Shown here one piece after another: positions 6,324-14,481 of a stretch of 16,805 nucleotides of DNA (within the stretch, counting starts at the first letter, position 1; each line of letters begins with the position of its first letter). The DNA comes from DASUFH01 sp036274645. Its GTDB lineage: Bacteria > Acidobacteriota > Terriglobia > 20CM-2-55-15. Location of the stretch: contig DASUFH010000108.1 of assembly GCA_036274645.1 (NCBI GenBank), positions 1 to 16,805 of the forward strand, in the 5' to 3' direction. Below the pieces are notes generated by a model. That model saw only the letters and a list, made by a program, of their open reading frames with translations, was not told where the DNA came from and did not search any database. The translations under genes were made by a program, and so were the position numbers.

Positions 6324-8702
6324 GTGTTCGACGAGAATCGGCAGAGCAACCGGCGAAACCGTTCGAGCTTTGGGATCGGGGGCTCATGGCAGACGCGATA
6401 CGCGGTTTCGATTGTCATTACGGCGGTCGCGATCGTTCTTCGTTACGGGTTCACGGAGATCTGGGGAGCGAAGCATGCGTTCGTTTTCCTTCTGCCGGCC
6501 GTACTGATGAGCGCGCGGATCGGTGGAGTTGGGCCCGGCATCCTCTCCACAACGTTCTGTTCCCTCGCAGTGAGCTTCCTGTGGATGGCGCCGTTCAATT
6601 CGCTGGTTGTGGGCGACCGGGGCGACCTGATCGCGCTTGCCTCATTTGCGGGCATCGGATGCGCGTTGAGTGTGTTTTTCGAAAAATCAGGCCGCGCGGC
6701 GTTACGCACAGCGGACTCCGAGGAGCGGCTCGAGCGCACGTTGTCCAGCATCGGGGACGCGGTCATCACGACCGACGAAAACGGCTTCGTTACGCGGATG
6801 AACTCCGCGGCGGAATTGCTCACGGGCTGGACTGAGGCCGACGCCAGAGGGAAGCCGGCGCATCATGTGTTCGTCGTGGATGACAGGGCCGCCCGGGTTG
6901 CCGAGAATCCCGTCTCCAGGGTTCTTCTGGGAGGCGCGGCCCGGAGTGTGATTTCCGATGTTGGCCTTGTCGCCAGAAACGGAAATGAATCGCCGATCGA
7001 CGGCGCGGTCACGCCAATCAAAATGGGCGATGGACCGCCGGCTGGGGCTGTGATCGTCTTCCGCGACGTCAGCGCGCGACGTCTGGCCGAGCGCGCCCGG
7101 ACCGAGTTGTTCGAACGCGATCGCAGCGATAGAGAGAAGAAAGCGGAGCAGCGCCTGCAGCTGGCTCTGCAGGCGGGAAGGATGGGCGCCTGGCGCTGGA
7201 CTGTCGCGACAGGGGTGGTGACGTGGTCTCCGGAGCTGGAGTCCATTCACGGACTGGCCCCAGGCAGTTTTCCCGGAACCTTTGAGGCGGTCCGGAACGA
7301 GATACACCCCGATGATCAGGAGCGGGTGGTTCAAGCCATTGATCACGCCCTGAAGTCGGCAAAGGATTATCACGTCGAATATCGGATCGTGCGCAACGAT
7401 GGCGCTGTACGGTGGGTTGAAGGACGCGGCCGGGCCTTCTTCGGTCCCGACGGCTATCCCATGGAGATGGCCGGTGTCTGTTCAGATATCACGGAGCGCA
7501 AACAGGCGGTGGAAACGGAACGGGCAGCCGCCCGCAAGGCCGAGGAGGCCAATCGCGCCAAGGACGAATTTCTGGCCCTGCTGTCCCATGAACTCCGCAC
7601 ACCGCTGAGCGCCATTCTCGGGTGGGCTGCGATTTTAAGAACAGGACGGCTGCCTTCCGAACAGGCTAATCATGCCTTTGAGGTTATTGAAAGAAACGCA
7701 AAGGCTGAGGTCCAGCTCGTGGACTCACTCCTCGATCTCTCACGTATCGTGGCGGGCCAGTTGACGCTTGATATGGCGCCCGTGGACCTGTCGCCGATTG
7801 TTGAGGGTGTTGTCGATTCCCTGAAGCCTGGGGCTGTCGCGAAAGGAGTGAGTCTGGAGCTGGAGTTGCCTGCAGCCCCGCTGATCGTGACCGGTGAAGC
7901 CGGGCGGCTGCGCCAGATTGTTTCGAATATCGTCTCGAACGCGGTGAAGTTCACTCCACAGGGGGGGCATGTCCGCGCTTGTCTGAACTTGTCGTTGTCC
8001 GGGATCGAGTTTCAGGTCATCGACGATGGCGAAGGCATCAGCGCGGAGTTTTTGCCCGTGGTCTTTGAGAGATTCCGGCAGGCACGGAGCGCCCGGACGC
8101 GCCCACACGGGGGGCTCGGGCTGGGGCTGGCCATCGTCCGTGAACTCGTTCATGCGCACGGAGGGACCGTTCGGGCGGAAAGCCCGGGAGCAGGACAAGG
8201 CAGCACCTTTACCGTCACATTTCCTGCCCCGGCTGGAGTGGCCGCGCCCCTCACCGCGACGCCATCACAGGAGAAGATTGGCGACGAACGGTCGATTGCG
8301 AAACTGCGAGTTCTGGTCGCTGACGATGACGAAGACACGCGCGAACTCGTGGCTTTCACGCTGGAGTCTCGGGGCGCCGTCGTCCAGAAGGCGTCGTCGG
8401 CGGGTGAGGCCGTCCAATTGATACGCCAAAGCGCGCCCGACGTTCTCATCGCGGATATTGGAATGCCTCATGAAGACGGCTATGCGCTGATTCGCAAACT
8501 CCGCCGGCTCGAACAGGACGAGGTCCGGCGCCGGCTTCCGGCAATTGCGCTGACCGCCTACGCCAGTGTGACGGACAGGGAACAGGCGTTGTCCGCGGGC
8601 TACGACTTGCACCTGAAGAAACCCGTTCGACCCGCCGACCTCGCGGCGGCCGTGGCCGGTTTTATGCTTGGCCGGGGCATGAGCCGACGCGCCTCGTCCT
8701 GA
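6324..8702 (+). CDS. Hybrid sensor histidine kinase with DUF4118-like membrane region, two PAS domains and a receiver
   Basis: The protein has 792 residues. It starts at GTG 6324 behind AGGAGG (6314-6319). Residues about 22-120 form a short membrane region with 'HAFVFLLPAVLMSARIGGVG', like the DUF4118/KdpD-type module. PAS domains follow at about 130-250 ('IGDAVITTDENGFVTRMN') and 278-392 ('WSPELESIHGL', ending 'GVCSDITERKQ'). The HisKA H-box is 'SHELRTPLSAILGW' with His422. The ATPase domain shows the N-box 'SNIVSNAVKFTP' (N535, N539), 'DDGEGIS' and 'GGLGLGLAIVREL'. The receiver (661-780) has the acidic cluster D667-D669, phospho-acceptor D711 ('IADIGMP'), T744 and K766 in 'LKKPV'. All catalytic residues are present, so it should autophosphorylate His422 and pass phosphate to its receiver. 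No separate response regulator is adjacent; the signal is unknown. Confidence 0.95.
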   Translation: MFDENRQSNRRNRSSFGIGGSWQTRYAVSIVITAVAIVLRYGFTEIWGAKHAFVFLLPAVLMSARIGGVGPGILSTTFCSLAVSFLWMAPFNSLVVGDRGDLIALASFAGIGCALSVFFEKSGRAALRTADSEERLERTLSSIGDAVITTDENGFVTRMNSAAELLTGWTEADARGKPAHHVFVVDDRAARVAENPVSRVLLGGAARSVISDVGLVARNGNESPIDGAVTPIKMGDGPPAGAVIVFRDVSARRLAERARTELFERDRSDREKKAEQRLQLALQAGRMGAWRWTVATGVVTWSPELESIHGLAPGSFPGTFEAVRNEIHPDDQERVVQAIDHALKSAKDYHVEYRIVRNDGAVRWVEGRGRAFFGPDGYPMEMAGVCSDITERKQAVETERAAARKAEEANRAKDEFLALLSHELRTPLSAILGWAAILRTGRLPSEQANHAFEVIERNAKAEVQLVDSLLDLSRIVAGQLTLDMAPVDLSPIVEGVVDSLKPGAVAKGVSLELELPAAPLIVTGEAGRLRQIVSNIVSNAVKFTPQGGHVRACLNLSLSGIEFQVIDDGEGISAEFLPVVFERFRQARSARTRPHGGLGLGLAIVRELVHAHGGTVRAESPGAGQGSTFTVTFPAPAGVAAPLTATPSQEKIGDERSIAKLRVLVADDDEDTRELVAFTLESRGAVVQKASSAGEAVQLIRQSAPDVLIADIGMPHEDGYALIRKLRRLEQDEVRRRLPAIALTAYASVTDREQALSAGYDLHLKKPVRPADLAAAVAGFMLGRGMSRRASS

Positions 8703-8731
8703 CGATAGAGAAATTAACGCCCCATCAAAAT

Positions 8732-8748
8732 CGAAACGGCGCGTTTCG
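8732..8748 (+). terminator. Short hairpin after the histidine kinase (weak terminator candidate)
   Basis: CGAAACG (8732-8738) and CGTTTCG (8742-8748) form a 7-base perfect stem with a 3-base loop, 30 bases after the kinase stop. No T run follows, so intrinsic termination is doubtful. Confidence 0.3.
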
Positions 8749-8851
8749 CCGTGCAATAATCCGGGTCCAGCCAGAACCTGTGGAAAGCGTGCGAACGGAT
8801 TGATCGGGCCATGCCCGGCTCTCCGCAGTTGGTTTGGAGGGAGATTGGACG

Positions 8852-10798
8852 ATGCGATTTCGTTATGCGCTGACCGTCATTACCCTGGCATTGCTGCCGC
8901 TGGTTGCTGAAATTCCGGGCGCGCAGCGCGGCGCCAATACCCGGTCGGCCGGCGCGGACTGGCCGATGTACAACCGCGATCTGGCAGGGACCCGGTTTTC
9001 TCCGCTCACCGAAATCGATACCGGCAATGTGGCGAAGCTCGAGCGCGCGTGGACCTATCAGTTGCAGCCGGCGAGCGGCAATATCAATCCGGCTCCCGCC
9101 ATGGCGTCAGAGATTTTCAACGAGGTCACGCCGATCGTCGTCAACGGGGTGATGTACCTGCCGGCAGGAAACCGGATCGTGGCGCTGGAGCCGGAGACTG
9201 GAAAAGAGATCTGGGTCTACAGGCTTCCCTCCGGCACAGCGTCGTTTCGTGGCGTGGCCTATTGGCCTGGAGACGCCGAAAACAATCCGCGTATCCTGTT
9301 TACATCCGGCCAGAAACTCGTCGGGCTGAACGCGCGAGACGGCGCGCTGGACAAGAAGTTCGGAACCAACGGGGAGATCACGCTGCCGGCCGGATACGCG
9401 GGCGTTCCCCTGGTCTACAGGAACATGGCCTTTCTCGGCGCGATGATCTTCGGCCCCGGCGAGCGGCACGTCGACGCCGGTACCGTCATTGCCACCGGTC
9501 CGCCCATGAATCCCAGCGCATGGGATATCCGCACCGGCGCCAGACTCTGGGAATTCCATTCGATTCCCCTGCCGGGCGAATTCGGAAACGATACCTGGAT
9601 CGACGGAAGCTGGAAGGACAAGATCGGGCCGAATGTCTGGGCGTTTGCGCTCACCATGGACGAGGAGCGCGGCATCGTCTACCTGCCGATCGGCGGTCCC
9701 AACAACAACTATTACGGGGGCGACCGGCCGGGGGCGAACCTGTTTGCGAACGCGCTGGTCGCGGTCAACGCCGAAACCGGCAAGCGCATCTGGCATTTCC
9801 AGACCGTGCATCACGATCTGTGGGATTACGATCTGCCGCCGTCGCCGGTGTTGTTCGACATCGTCAAAAACGGACGGACCATACCCGCGCTCGCGCAAAG
9901 CGGGAAACTGGGATTCATGTTCATTCTCGATCGCACGACCGGCGAACCGGTATATGACGTTGTGGAGGCCCCCGTGGCGAAGGGCGATGTGCCGGGCGAG
10001 TGGTACTCGCCAACGCAGCCGATTCCAGTCAAGCCCCCTCCGATCGCGCGCGTCAGCATCTCCAAAGAGGACCTGCCGCGCCCCGGCGATACCACTCCGG
10101 AACATGCGGCGGCTTGCGCGAAACTGTGGGAAGACACGAAGTTCTTCAACAGCGGTCCCTACACGCCGTGGCTGTTGCGCAACGGCGTGAATCCTCCGAG
10201 CCTGATCACACCCGGGTTGACCGGAGGCTCCAACTGGGGCGGGTCTGCATACGATCCCCGTAACGGGTTTGTGTTCATCAACTCCAAGGACACCCCGGTG
10301 ACGGGTTACATGGATCGGAACAACCGCTACAACGCCCAGGATCCGCAGGGCCAGCTTCCATATTCACGCGCCGGAGGTCCGGCATTTTCGGCGCGCATGG
10401 CCGGCGCTGCCGGACAAAACATCAACGCGCCCTGTATCCGTCCTCCCTGGGCAACGCTGACTGCCGTGAACGCCAATACCGGAGACATTGCCTGGCAGGC
10501 GCCTCTCGGCGCGGACGACCGCATGCCGGAAGGGAAGCAGAATGTCGGTTCGGCCGGCAGCGGCGGTCCGATTGCGACCGCGGGCGGCCTTGTCTTCATC
10601 ACCGCTACAAACGACCGGAAGTTTCGCGCCTTCGACAGCAAGACCGGGAAGGAACTCTGGGCCGCGCCCCTCGACCTCAACAGCACTGCCGTGCCCATGA
10701 CCTACGAAGGGAAGGATGGCAGGCAATACGTCGCCGTCGTGGCAGCCAACGGAACCGCCGGACCGGACCAGCGCCTCGTTGTTTACGCGTTACCGTGA
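8852..10798 (+). CDS. Exported PQQ-dependent quinoprotein dehydrogenase (glucose dehydrogenase-like)
   Basis: The protein has 648 residues. The N-terminus is a signal peptide ('YALTVITLALLPLVAEIPGA'), so the beta-propeller is periplasmic. Family marks include 'DWPMYNRDLAGTRFSPLTEI' at the propeller start, repeated tryptophan-docking strands ('LEPETGKEIWVYR', 'VNAETGKRIWHFQ', 'FDSKTGKELWAAP'), and 'HHDLWDYDLPPSPVLFDI' (residues 320-337), the block typical of PQQ glucose and related sugar or alcohol dehydrogenases; 'GGSNWGG' lies at 459-465. There is no CxxCH haem motif and no N-terminal membrane anchor, unlike quinohaemoproteins and membrane Gcd. Electrons must therefore pass to another carrier. 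ATG 8852 is chosen because GGAGGGAG (8836-8843) precedes it; the TTG at 8834 overlaps that site. The exact substrate is not readable. Confidence 0.92.
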   Translation: MRFRYALTVITLALLPLVAEIPGAQRGANTRSAGADWPMYNRDLAGTRFSPLTEIDTGNVAKLERAWTYQLQPASGNINPAPAMASEIFNEVTPIVVNGVMYLPAGNRIVALEPETGKEIWVYRLPSGTASFRGVAYWPGDAENNPRILFTSGQKLVGLNARDGALDKKFGTNGEITLPAGYAGVPLVYRNMAFLGAMIFGPGERHVDAGTVIATGPPMNPSAWDIRTGARLWEFHSIPLPGEFGNDTWIDGSWKDKIGPNVWAFALTMDEERGIVYLPIGGPNNNYYGGDRPGANLFANALVAVNAETGKRIWHFQTVHHDLWDYDLPPSPVLFDIVKNGRTIPALAQSGKLGFMFILDRTTGEPVYDVVEAPVAKGDVPGEWYSPTQPIPVKPPPIARVSISKEDLPRPGDTTPEHAAACAKLWEDTKFFNSGPYTPWLLRNGVNPPSLITPGLTGGSNWGGSAYDPRNGFVFINSKDTPVTGYMDRNNRYNAQDPQGQLPYSRAGGPAFSARMAGAAGQNINAPCIRPPWATLTAVNANTGDIAWQAPLGADDRMPEGKQNVGSAGSGGPIATAGGLVFITATNDRKFRAFDSKTGKELWAAPLDLNSTAVPMTYEGKDGRQYVAVVAANGTAGPDQRLVVYALP

Positions 10799-10820
10799 CA
10801 ACTCTCTTTCTGCTGCAGGG

Positions 10821-11033
10821 GCGGTCCCCTCGTTGTCCACTGTGCGCTGGCTGTTGTCCGATGTCTAATGAACCTGGCTAAACTGCCCACTGACTCACTG
10901 GCTTACTGGTCAATGGGTCAATGGGTCAATGGGTCAATGGGTCACTTGGTCAGTGGGTCAGCGCGCCAGGTCCATTAGACATCGGACAACAGCCAGCGCA
11001 CAGTGGACAGCGGGGGACGCAAAAGGGGACCGC
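10821..11033. repeat. Long inverted-repeat (hairpin) element with a period-8 tandem core
   Basis: This fills the 378-base gap 10799-11176, which otherwise holds no gene I can support. The main arms are 10832-10878 and 10965-11011, 47 bases each and complementary at 45 positions (mismatches 10871/10972 and 10833/11010). On the same axis, CCCACTGAC (10886-10894) pairs with GTCAGTGGG (10949-10957). Outside, GCGGTCCCCT (10821-10830) pairs with AGGGGACCGC (11024-11033), with about 11 extra bases only on the right. The centre is an 8-base-period array: four exact GTCAATGG units (10909-10940) flanked by variants. It looks like a non-coding mobile or REP-type hairpin; the open frames through it give only a repetitive GQWVNGS-like peptide. 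Confidence 0.85.
10909..10960 (+). repeat. Tandem GTCAATGG octamer array
   Basis: Four exact copies of GTCAATGG (10909-10940) are followed by GTCACTTG, GTCAGTGG and GTCA. The 8-base period can be followed upstream in degenerate form to about 10887 (CCACTGAC, TCACTGGC, TTACTGGT). It forms the loop region of the long inverted repeat. Confidence 0.85.
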
Positions 11034-11095
11034 ATTCCTCCGAACTCCTTGTTCACAGTTCTATGGTTCCCACGGTGTGGATTTTTCGAGACGGT

Positions 11096-11120
11096 GGGTG
11101 GTCATAGACCGCCCCTACAG
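11096..11120. repeat. Copy of the palindromic GGTCATAGACCGCCCCTACA repeat
   Basis: GGGTGGTC (11096-11103), ATA and GACCGCCC (11107-11114) form an 8-base stem with one G-T pair. The right arm continues as CTACAG, as in the perfect copy at 15846-15874. It lies about 60 bases before the esterase start. Confidence 0.6.
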
Positions 11121-11176
11121 GGGGCCGCGTTGTGTTATTTTTGGCGGACAACACATTGAGGGGGAGGAGGATTGTG

Positions 11177-12172
11177 ATGGCGTGGGCGCGTGTTTGTGTG
11201 CTGTTTCTGATGCTGGCTGCCGGTGGGACGGCCATTGCGCAGCGTGCGCCCCAGGGTTCGAATCCCGACACGCTCTATCACCTCGGTCCCGACTCTCTCG
11301 AACAGGAAGGCGTGCCCAAAGGCGAGATTCGAGGGCCGTTTACGCTGCCATCGAAGGCGTATCCGGGGACGCAGCACACCTACTGGGTTTACGTGCCTGC
11401 GCAATACACGCCTGCACAGGCCGCCAGCCTGATGATCTTCAACGACGGACAGGCGTTCCTGGCGCCGGCCGGCAATCTGCGGGCGTTCAACGTCCTCGAC
11501 AACCTGATTTACCGGCGCGAGATTCCGGTCATGATCGGGGTGTTCATCAATCCTGGACGCCGTCCGGACCAGCCCGAGCCGACCCCGCAGAACTGGGGCG
11601 ACCGCGACACGAACCGTCCGACGGAATACAACTCGCTCGACGACAAATATGCCCGGGTGATCGTGGACGAACTGTTGCCGGTCCTTTACGAGCAGTACAA
11701 CATTTCCAAAGATCCGGAGCACCACGGTATTGGCGGCGCGAGTTCGGGCGCGATCGCGGCCTTCACGGTGGCGTGGGAGCGGCCCACGCATTTCCGCAAG
11801 GTGCTCAGCATCGTCGGCAGCTTTACCAATTTGCGCGGCGGGCATCGGTATGCCGATATTGTTCTGGAGAGCGAGAAGAAGCCCATCCGCGTCTTCCTGC
11901 AGGATGGACGCAACGACAACCGCGCGCTCAACGCCAATGGAACCTACGACGAAACCCGCGACTGGTTCTATCAGAACGTGCGTCTGATGGAAGCGCTGAC
12001 GAAGAAGGGCTACGACGTGAACTACTCCTGGGGCATGAACCGTCACGGACAGGCGATGGGCGGCGCGATCATGCCGGAGATGATGCGCTGGTTGTGGCGC
12101 GATCAGCCGGTGTCCACCGATCCGCGTAACGACGAGGAGCGCGCCGTGCGCGCCCCGGCGGCGAGGAACTAG
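11177..12172 (+). CDS. Exported esterase-family alpha/beta-hydrolase (esterase D / enterochelin-esterase-like)
   Basis: The protein has 331 residues. A signal peptide covers residues 1-22 ('VCVLFLMLAAGGTAIAQ'). The body resembles the putative-esterase family PF00756: 'HTYWVYVPAQY', 'LMIFNDGQAFL', 'EIPVMIGVFINPG', 'EYNSLDDKYARVIVDELLPVL', the nucleophile elbow G-A-S-S-G (187-191, Ser189), 'RKVLSIVGSF', 'PIRVFLQDGRND' supplying the acid (Asp243 or Asp247) and 'WGMNRHGQAMGG' with His290. It should hydrolyse an ester outside the cytoplasm; the substrate is unknown. ATG 11177 follows GGGGAGGAGG (11161-11170) at six bases, so the 15 upstream in-frame codons are leader. Its stop is two bases before the GTG of the DUF1592 gene, within whose ribosome site it ends, pointing to coupled translation. 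Confidence 0.9.
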   Translation: MAWARVCVLFLMLAAGGTAIAQRAPQGSNPDTLYHLGPDSLEQEGVPKGEIRGPFTLPSKAYPGTQHTYWVYVPAQYTPAQAASLMIFNDGQAFLAPAGNLRAFNVLDNLIYRREIPVMIGVFINPGRRPDQPEPTPQNWGDRDTNRPTEYNSLDDKYARVIVDELLPVLYEQYNISKDPEHHGIGGASSGAIAAFTVAWERPTHFRKVLSIVGSFTNLRGGHRYADIVLESEKKPIRVFLQDGRNDNRALNANGTYDETRDWFYQNVRLMEALTKKGYDVNYSWGMNRHGQAMGGAIMPEMMRWLWRDQPVSTDPRNDEERAVRAPAARN

Positions 12173-12174
12173 GC

Positions 12175-14481
12175 GTGAAGCATCTTGCCCTGAAGGCCGG
12201 CCTTGCGCTCGTTTTCGCGCTTTCGACAACGGTCCAGACGCGATCCCAGGCGCCCGTCGATTTCCAGTCCGCGGTGTCGCCCGTTTTGCGCCAGACCTGC
12301 GCGCAGTGTCACAACCAGTCGGTCGCGTCGGGTGGCTTGAATCTGAAGGCGCTCGACGCGGAGGGCACGGTTGCAACGCATCGGTCCGAATGGGAAGCCG
12401 TGCTGCGCAAGCTCAAGACCGGCGAAATGCCGCCGCCGAACATCGCCAAGCCGTCCGGACTGGCCGATATGACCGCCGCAATCGAGCGCGAACTCGACCG
12501 GCTCGATCGGAACACCCGGCCGGACCCCGGACGGGTTACCGCGAGGCGCCTCAACCGTGTTGAATACCGCAACACGATCCGCGATCTGCTGGGAGTGGAC
12601 TTCCAGGCCACGCAGGAATTTCCCACCGACGACTCGGGTGAGGGGTTCGACAATATTGCCGACGTGCTCACCGTGTCGCCTCTCCTGGCCGAAAAGTACC
12701 TTGTCGCCGCCGAACGAGTTTCCGAGCGGGCTCTGGGCCTGGTGAAACTGCCCAAGCCCATCAGCGCGTCGTATTCGGCGGACGTTGGGGGTGGTCAGGT
12801 GGCCGGCACGACCGGTTTTGCTCACCGCGTGGGAACGAGTTTCATTGAGCGCGCGCATCGCGTGGACTACGACGGGGAGTACGTCATTCAGGCGGGACTC
12901 TCCGGGCATCGCGGTCCCGAAGGTAAGCCGGTGACCATGGGATTCTGGATGGACGGCGTCCTTCTTTACCGTGAAGTCGTTGCGACAACGCCTCCCAGGT
13001 CCGTGTACTTTTCGCCCTACGAGATGAAGGAGTTTCGAGTCTTCCTTCCCGAAGGGCAGCACACATTCCGGCTGGGTTTCATGGACGACGCCATCGGCGC
13101 CGCCATGCCGCGCGACAAGGCGTTCGATTCGGCCGCCAACAAATATCCAAGCTATATCGGAATCCTGGGACCCCAGACTCCGTCCGCTCCGCCTGCCAGT
13201 CGCGCCAGAATCCTGATCTGCGATCCCGCGTCCGGCGCAACATGCGTGGAACGGATTGTCGGAACGCTTGCGCGGCGCGCATACCGGCGGCCGGTGAAAC
13301 CGGCGGAAGTGGCTTCGCTCATGAAGCTGGTGGATCTGGCGCGCGCCGAAGGCTTGAGTGTGGAGCGGGGAATTGCGACGGCGCTGACCGCCATGCTCGT
13401 GTCTCCGAACTTCCTGTTCCGCATCGAACACGACGCCGAACCGCAGAACCCGGCGGCCGTTCACCGCGTCTCCGATGTGGAACTGGCTTCGCGACTCAGC
13501 TACTTCCTGTGGAGTTCGATGCCCGACGACCGGCTCCTCGACCTGGCCGAGCAAAAGAAACTCAGCGATCCGGCCGTCCTGGACGGCGAGACACAGCGAA
13601 TGCTCGCCGATCCGCGCGCTTCGGCGATCGCCGAAAACTTTGCCGGACAATGGCTGGAAACGCGGAACCTCGATTCGGTGAAGCCCGATCCGGACAAGTT
13701 CCCGGAGTGGAACGCTGAACTCAAGGAAGCGATGCGGACCGAGACGCGTTTGTTCTTTGATTCCATGTTGCGCGAGAATCGGCCGATTTCCGAGTTCCTG
13801 ACCGCCCGGTACACGTTCCTGAACGAACGGCTGGCCCGCTTTTACGGCATCGGCGGCGTGACGGGAGACGACTTCCGCCGCGTCGAATTGACCGGCCCGG
13901 AGCGGGGCGGCATTCTCGGTCAGGCGAGCGTGTTGACGGTGTCGAGTTATCCGACGCGTACTTCGGTGGTATTGCGAGGCCGGTACGTTCTGGAGAACAT
14001 CCTGGGATCGCCGCCGCCGCCTCCTCCTCCAAACGTTCCGCCACTCGATGAGGAGGCTCCGGGAGTCGTGCAATCGCTGCGGCAACAGATGGAGCAGCAC
14101 CGGGCCAACCCGACATGCGCGTCGTGTCATTCCAAGATGGATCCGCTTGGATTCGCCCTGGAAAACTATGACGCCATCGGAAAATGGCGGACCGCCGACG
14201 GCAAGTTTCCGCTCGATACCACGGGCGTCTTGCCCGATGGGACGCGGTTTAACGGGCCGGCGGACCTTCGGGAAGCGCTCGGCGACCGGATGCCGCAGTT
14301 TGCGGAAGCGCTCACGCGGAAAATGCTGGTGTATTCGCTGGGCCGCGGCCTGGAAGGTTACGATCGCCGCAGCGTCAATGCGATCGTGAGCAATTGGGCG
14401 ACAAAGGAATACCGGTTTCAGACGCTGATTTACGAGATCGTTCGCAGTCTGCCATTTCAATCGAGACGGGGAGAGTCATGA
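12175..14481 (+). CDS. Exported DUF1592/DUF1588/DUF1585 protein with two c-type haem motifs
   Basis: The protein has 768 residues starting at GTG 12175 with GAGGA just upstream. A signal peptide covers residues 1-26. The order is: cytochrome-c-like segment with CAQCH (42-46) and a likely axial Met85 in 'TGEMPPP'; DUF1587 (about 120-185, 'RLNRVEYRNTIRDLLGVD'); a beta-sandwich-like region (about 210-330); DUF1595 (about 356-415, 'ARRAYRRPVKPAEV'); DUF1592 (about 430-556, 'SRLSYFLWSSMPDDRLL', 'FAGQWLETRNL'); DUF1588 (about 577-670, 'RGGILGQASVLTV', a proline run, then CASCH at 648-652 and 'KMDPLGFALENYD'); and DUF1585 (about 700-762). This is the full family architecture known from Planctomycetota and Acidobacteriota. 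A periplasmic redox role is likely but no reaction is established. It overlaps the DUF1552 start by ATGA. Confidence 0.95.
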   Translation: MKHLALKAGLALVFALSTTVQTRSQAPVDFQSAVSPVLRQTCAQCHNQSVASGGLNLKALDAEGTVATHRSEWEAVLRKLKTGEMPPPNIAKPSGLADMTAAIERELDRLDRNTRPDPGRVTARRLNRVEYRNTIRDLLGVDFQATQEFPTDDSGEGFDNIADVLTVSPLLAEKYLVAAERVSERALGLVKLPKPISASYSADVGGGQVAGTTGFAHRVGTSFIERAHRVDYDGEYVIQAGLSGHRGPEGKPVTMGFWMDGVLLYREVVATTPPRSVYFSPYEMKEFRVFLPEGQHTFRLGFMDDAIGAAMPRDKAFDSAANKYPSYIGILGPQTPSAPPASRARILICDPASGATCVERIVGTLARRAYRRPVKPAEVASLMKLVDLARAEGLSVERGIATALTAMLVSPNFLFRIEHDAEPQNPAAVHRVSDVELASRLSYFLWSSMPDDRLLDLAEQKKLSDPAVLDGETQRMLADPRASAIAENFAGQWLETRNLDSVKPDPDKFPEWNAELKEAMRTETRLFFDSMLRENRPISEFLTARYTFLNERLARFYGIGGVTGDDFRRVELTGPERGGILGQASVLTVSSYPTRTSVVLRGRYVLENILGSPPPPPPPNVPPLDEEAPGVVQSLRQQMEQHRANPTCASCHSKMDPLGFALENYDAIGKWRTADGKFPLDTTGVLPDGTRFNGPADLREALGDRMPQFAEALTRKMLVYSLGRGLEGYDRRSVNAIVSNWATKEYRFQTLIYEIVRSLPFQSRRGES

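Noticed and set aside
8752..8760. CAATAAT as a -10 box for the PQQ dehydrogenase
   Set aside because: No acceptable -35 hexamer lies 16-18 bases upstream; a single AT-rich hexamer is not enough.
10887..10964. CRISPR-like array
   Set aside because: The repeat unit is 8 bases and directly tandem, without unique spacers; it is a minisatellite-type core of an inverted repeat.
10921..12129. Plus-strand open frame running from the octamer array into the esterase in another frame
   Set aside because: Its start is the repeat-encoded GQWVNGS peptide and the rest is out of frame with the real esterase; no ribosome site.
11135..12376. Minus-strand 413-codon open frame opposite the esterase
   Set aside because: Low-complexity, Arg-rich translation with no family resemblance; the plus strand carries a clear esterase with signal peptide and ribosome site.
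12169..14460. Long open frame on the minus strand antisense to the DUF1592 gene (763 codons)
   Set aside because: It mirrors a gene with full family architecture and haem motifs; the antisense translation is Arg/His-rich with no domain, the usual shadow of GC-biased codon use.
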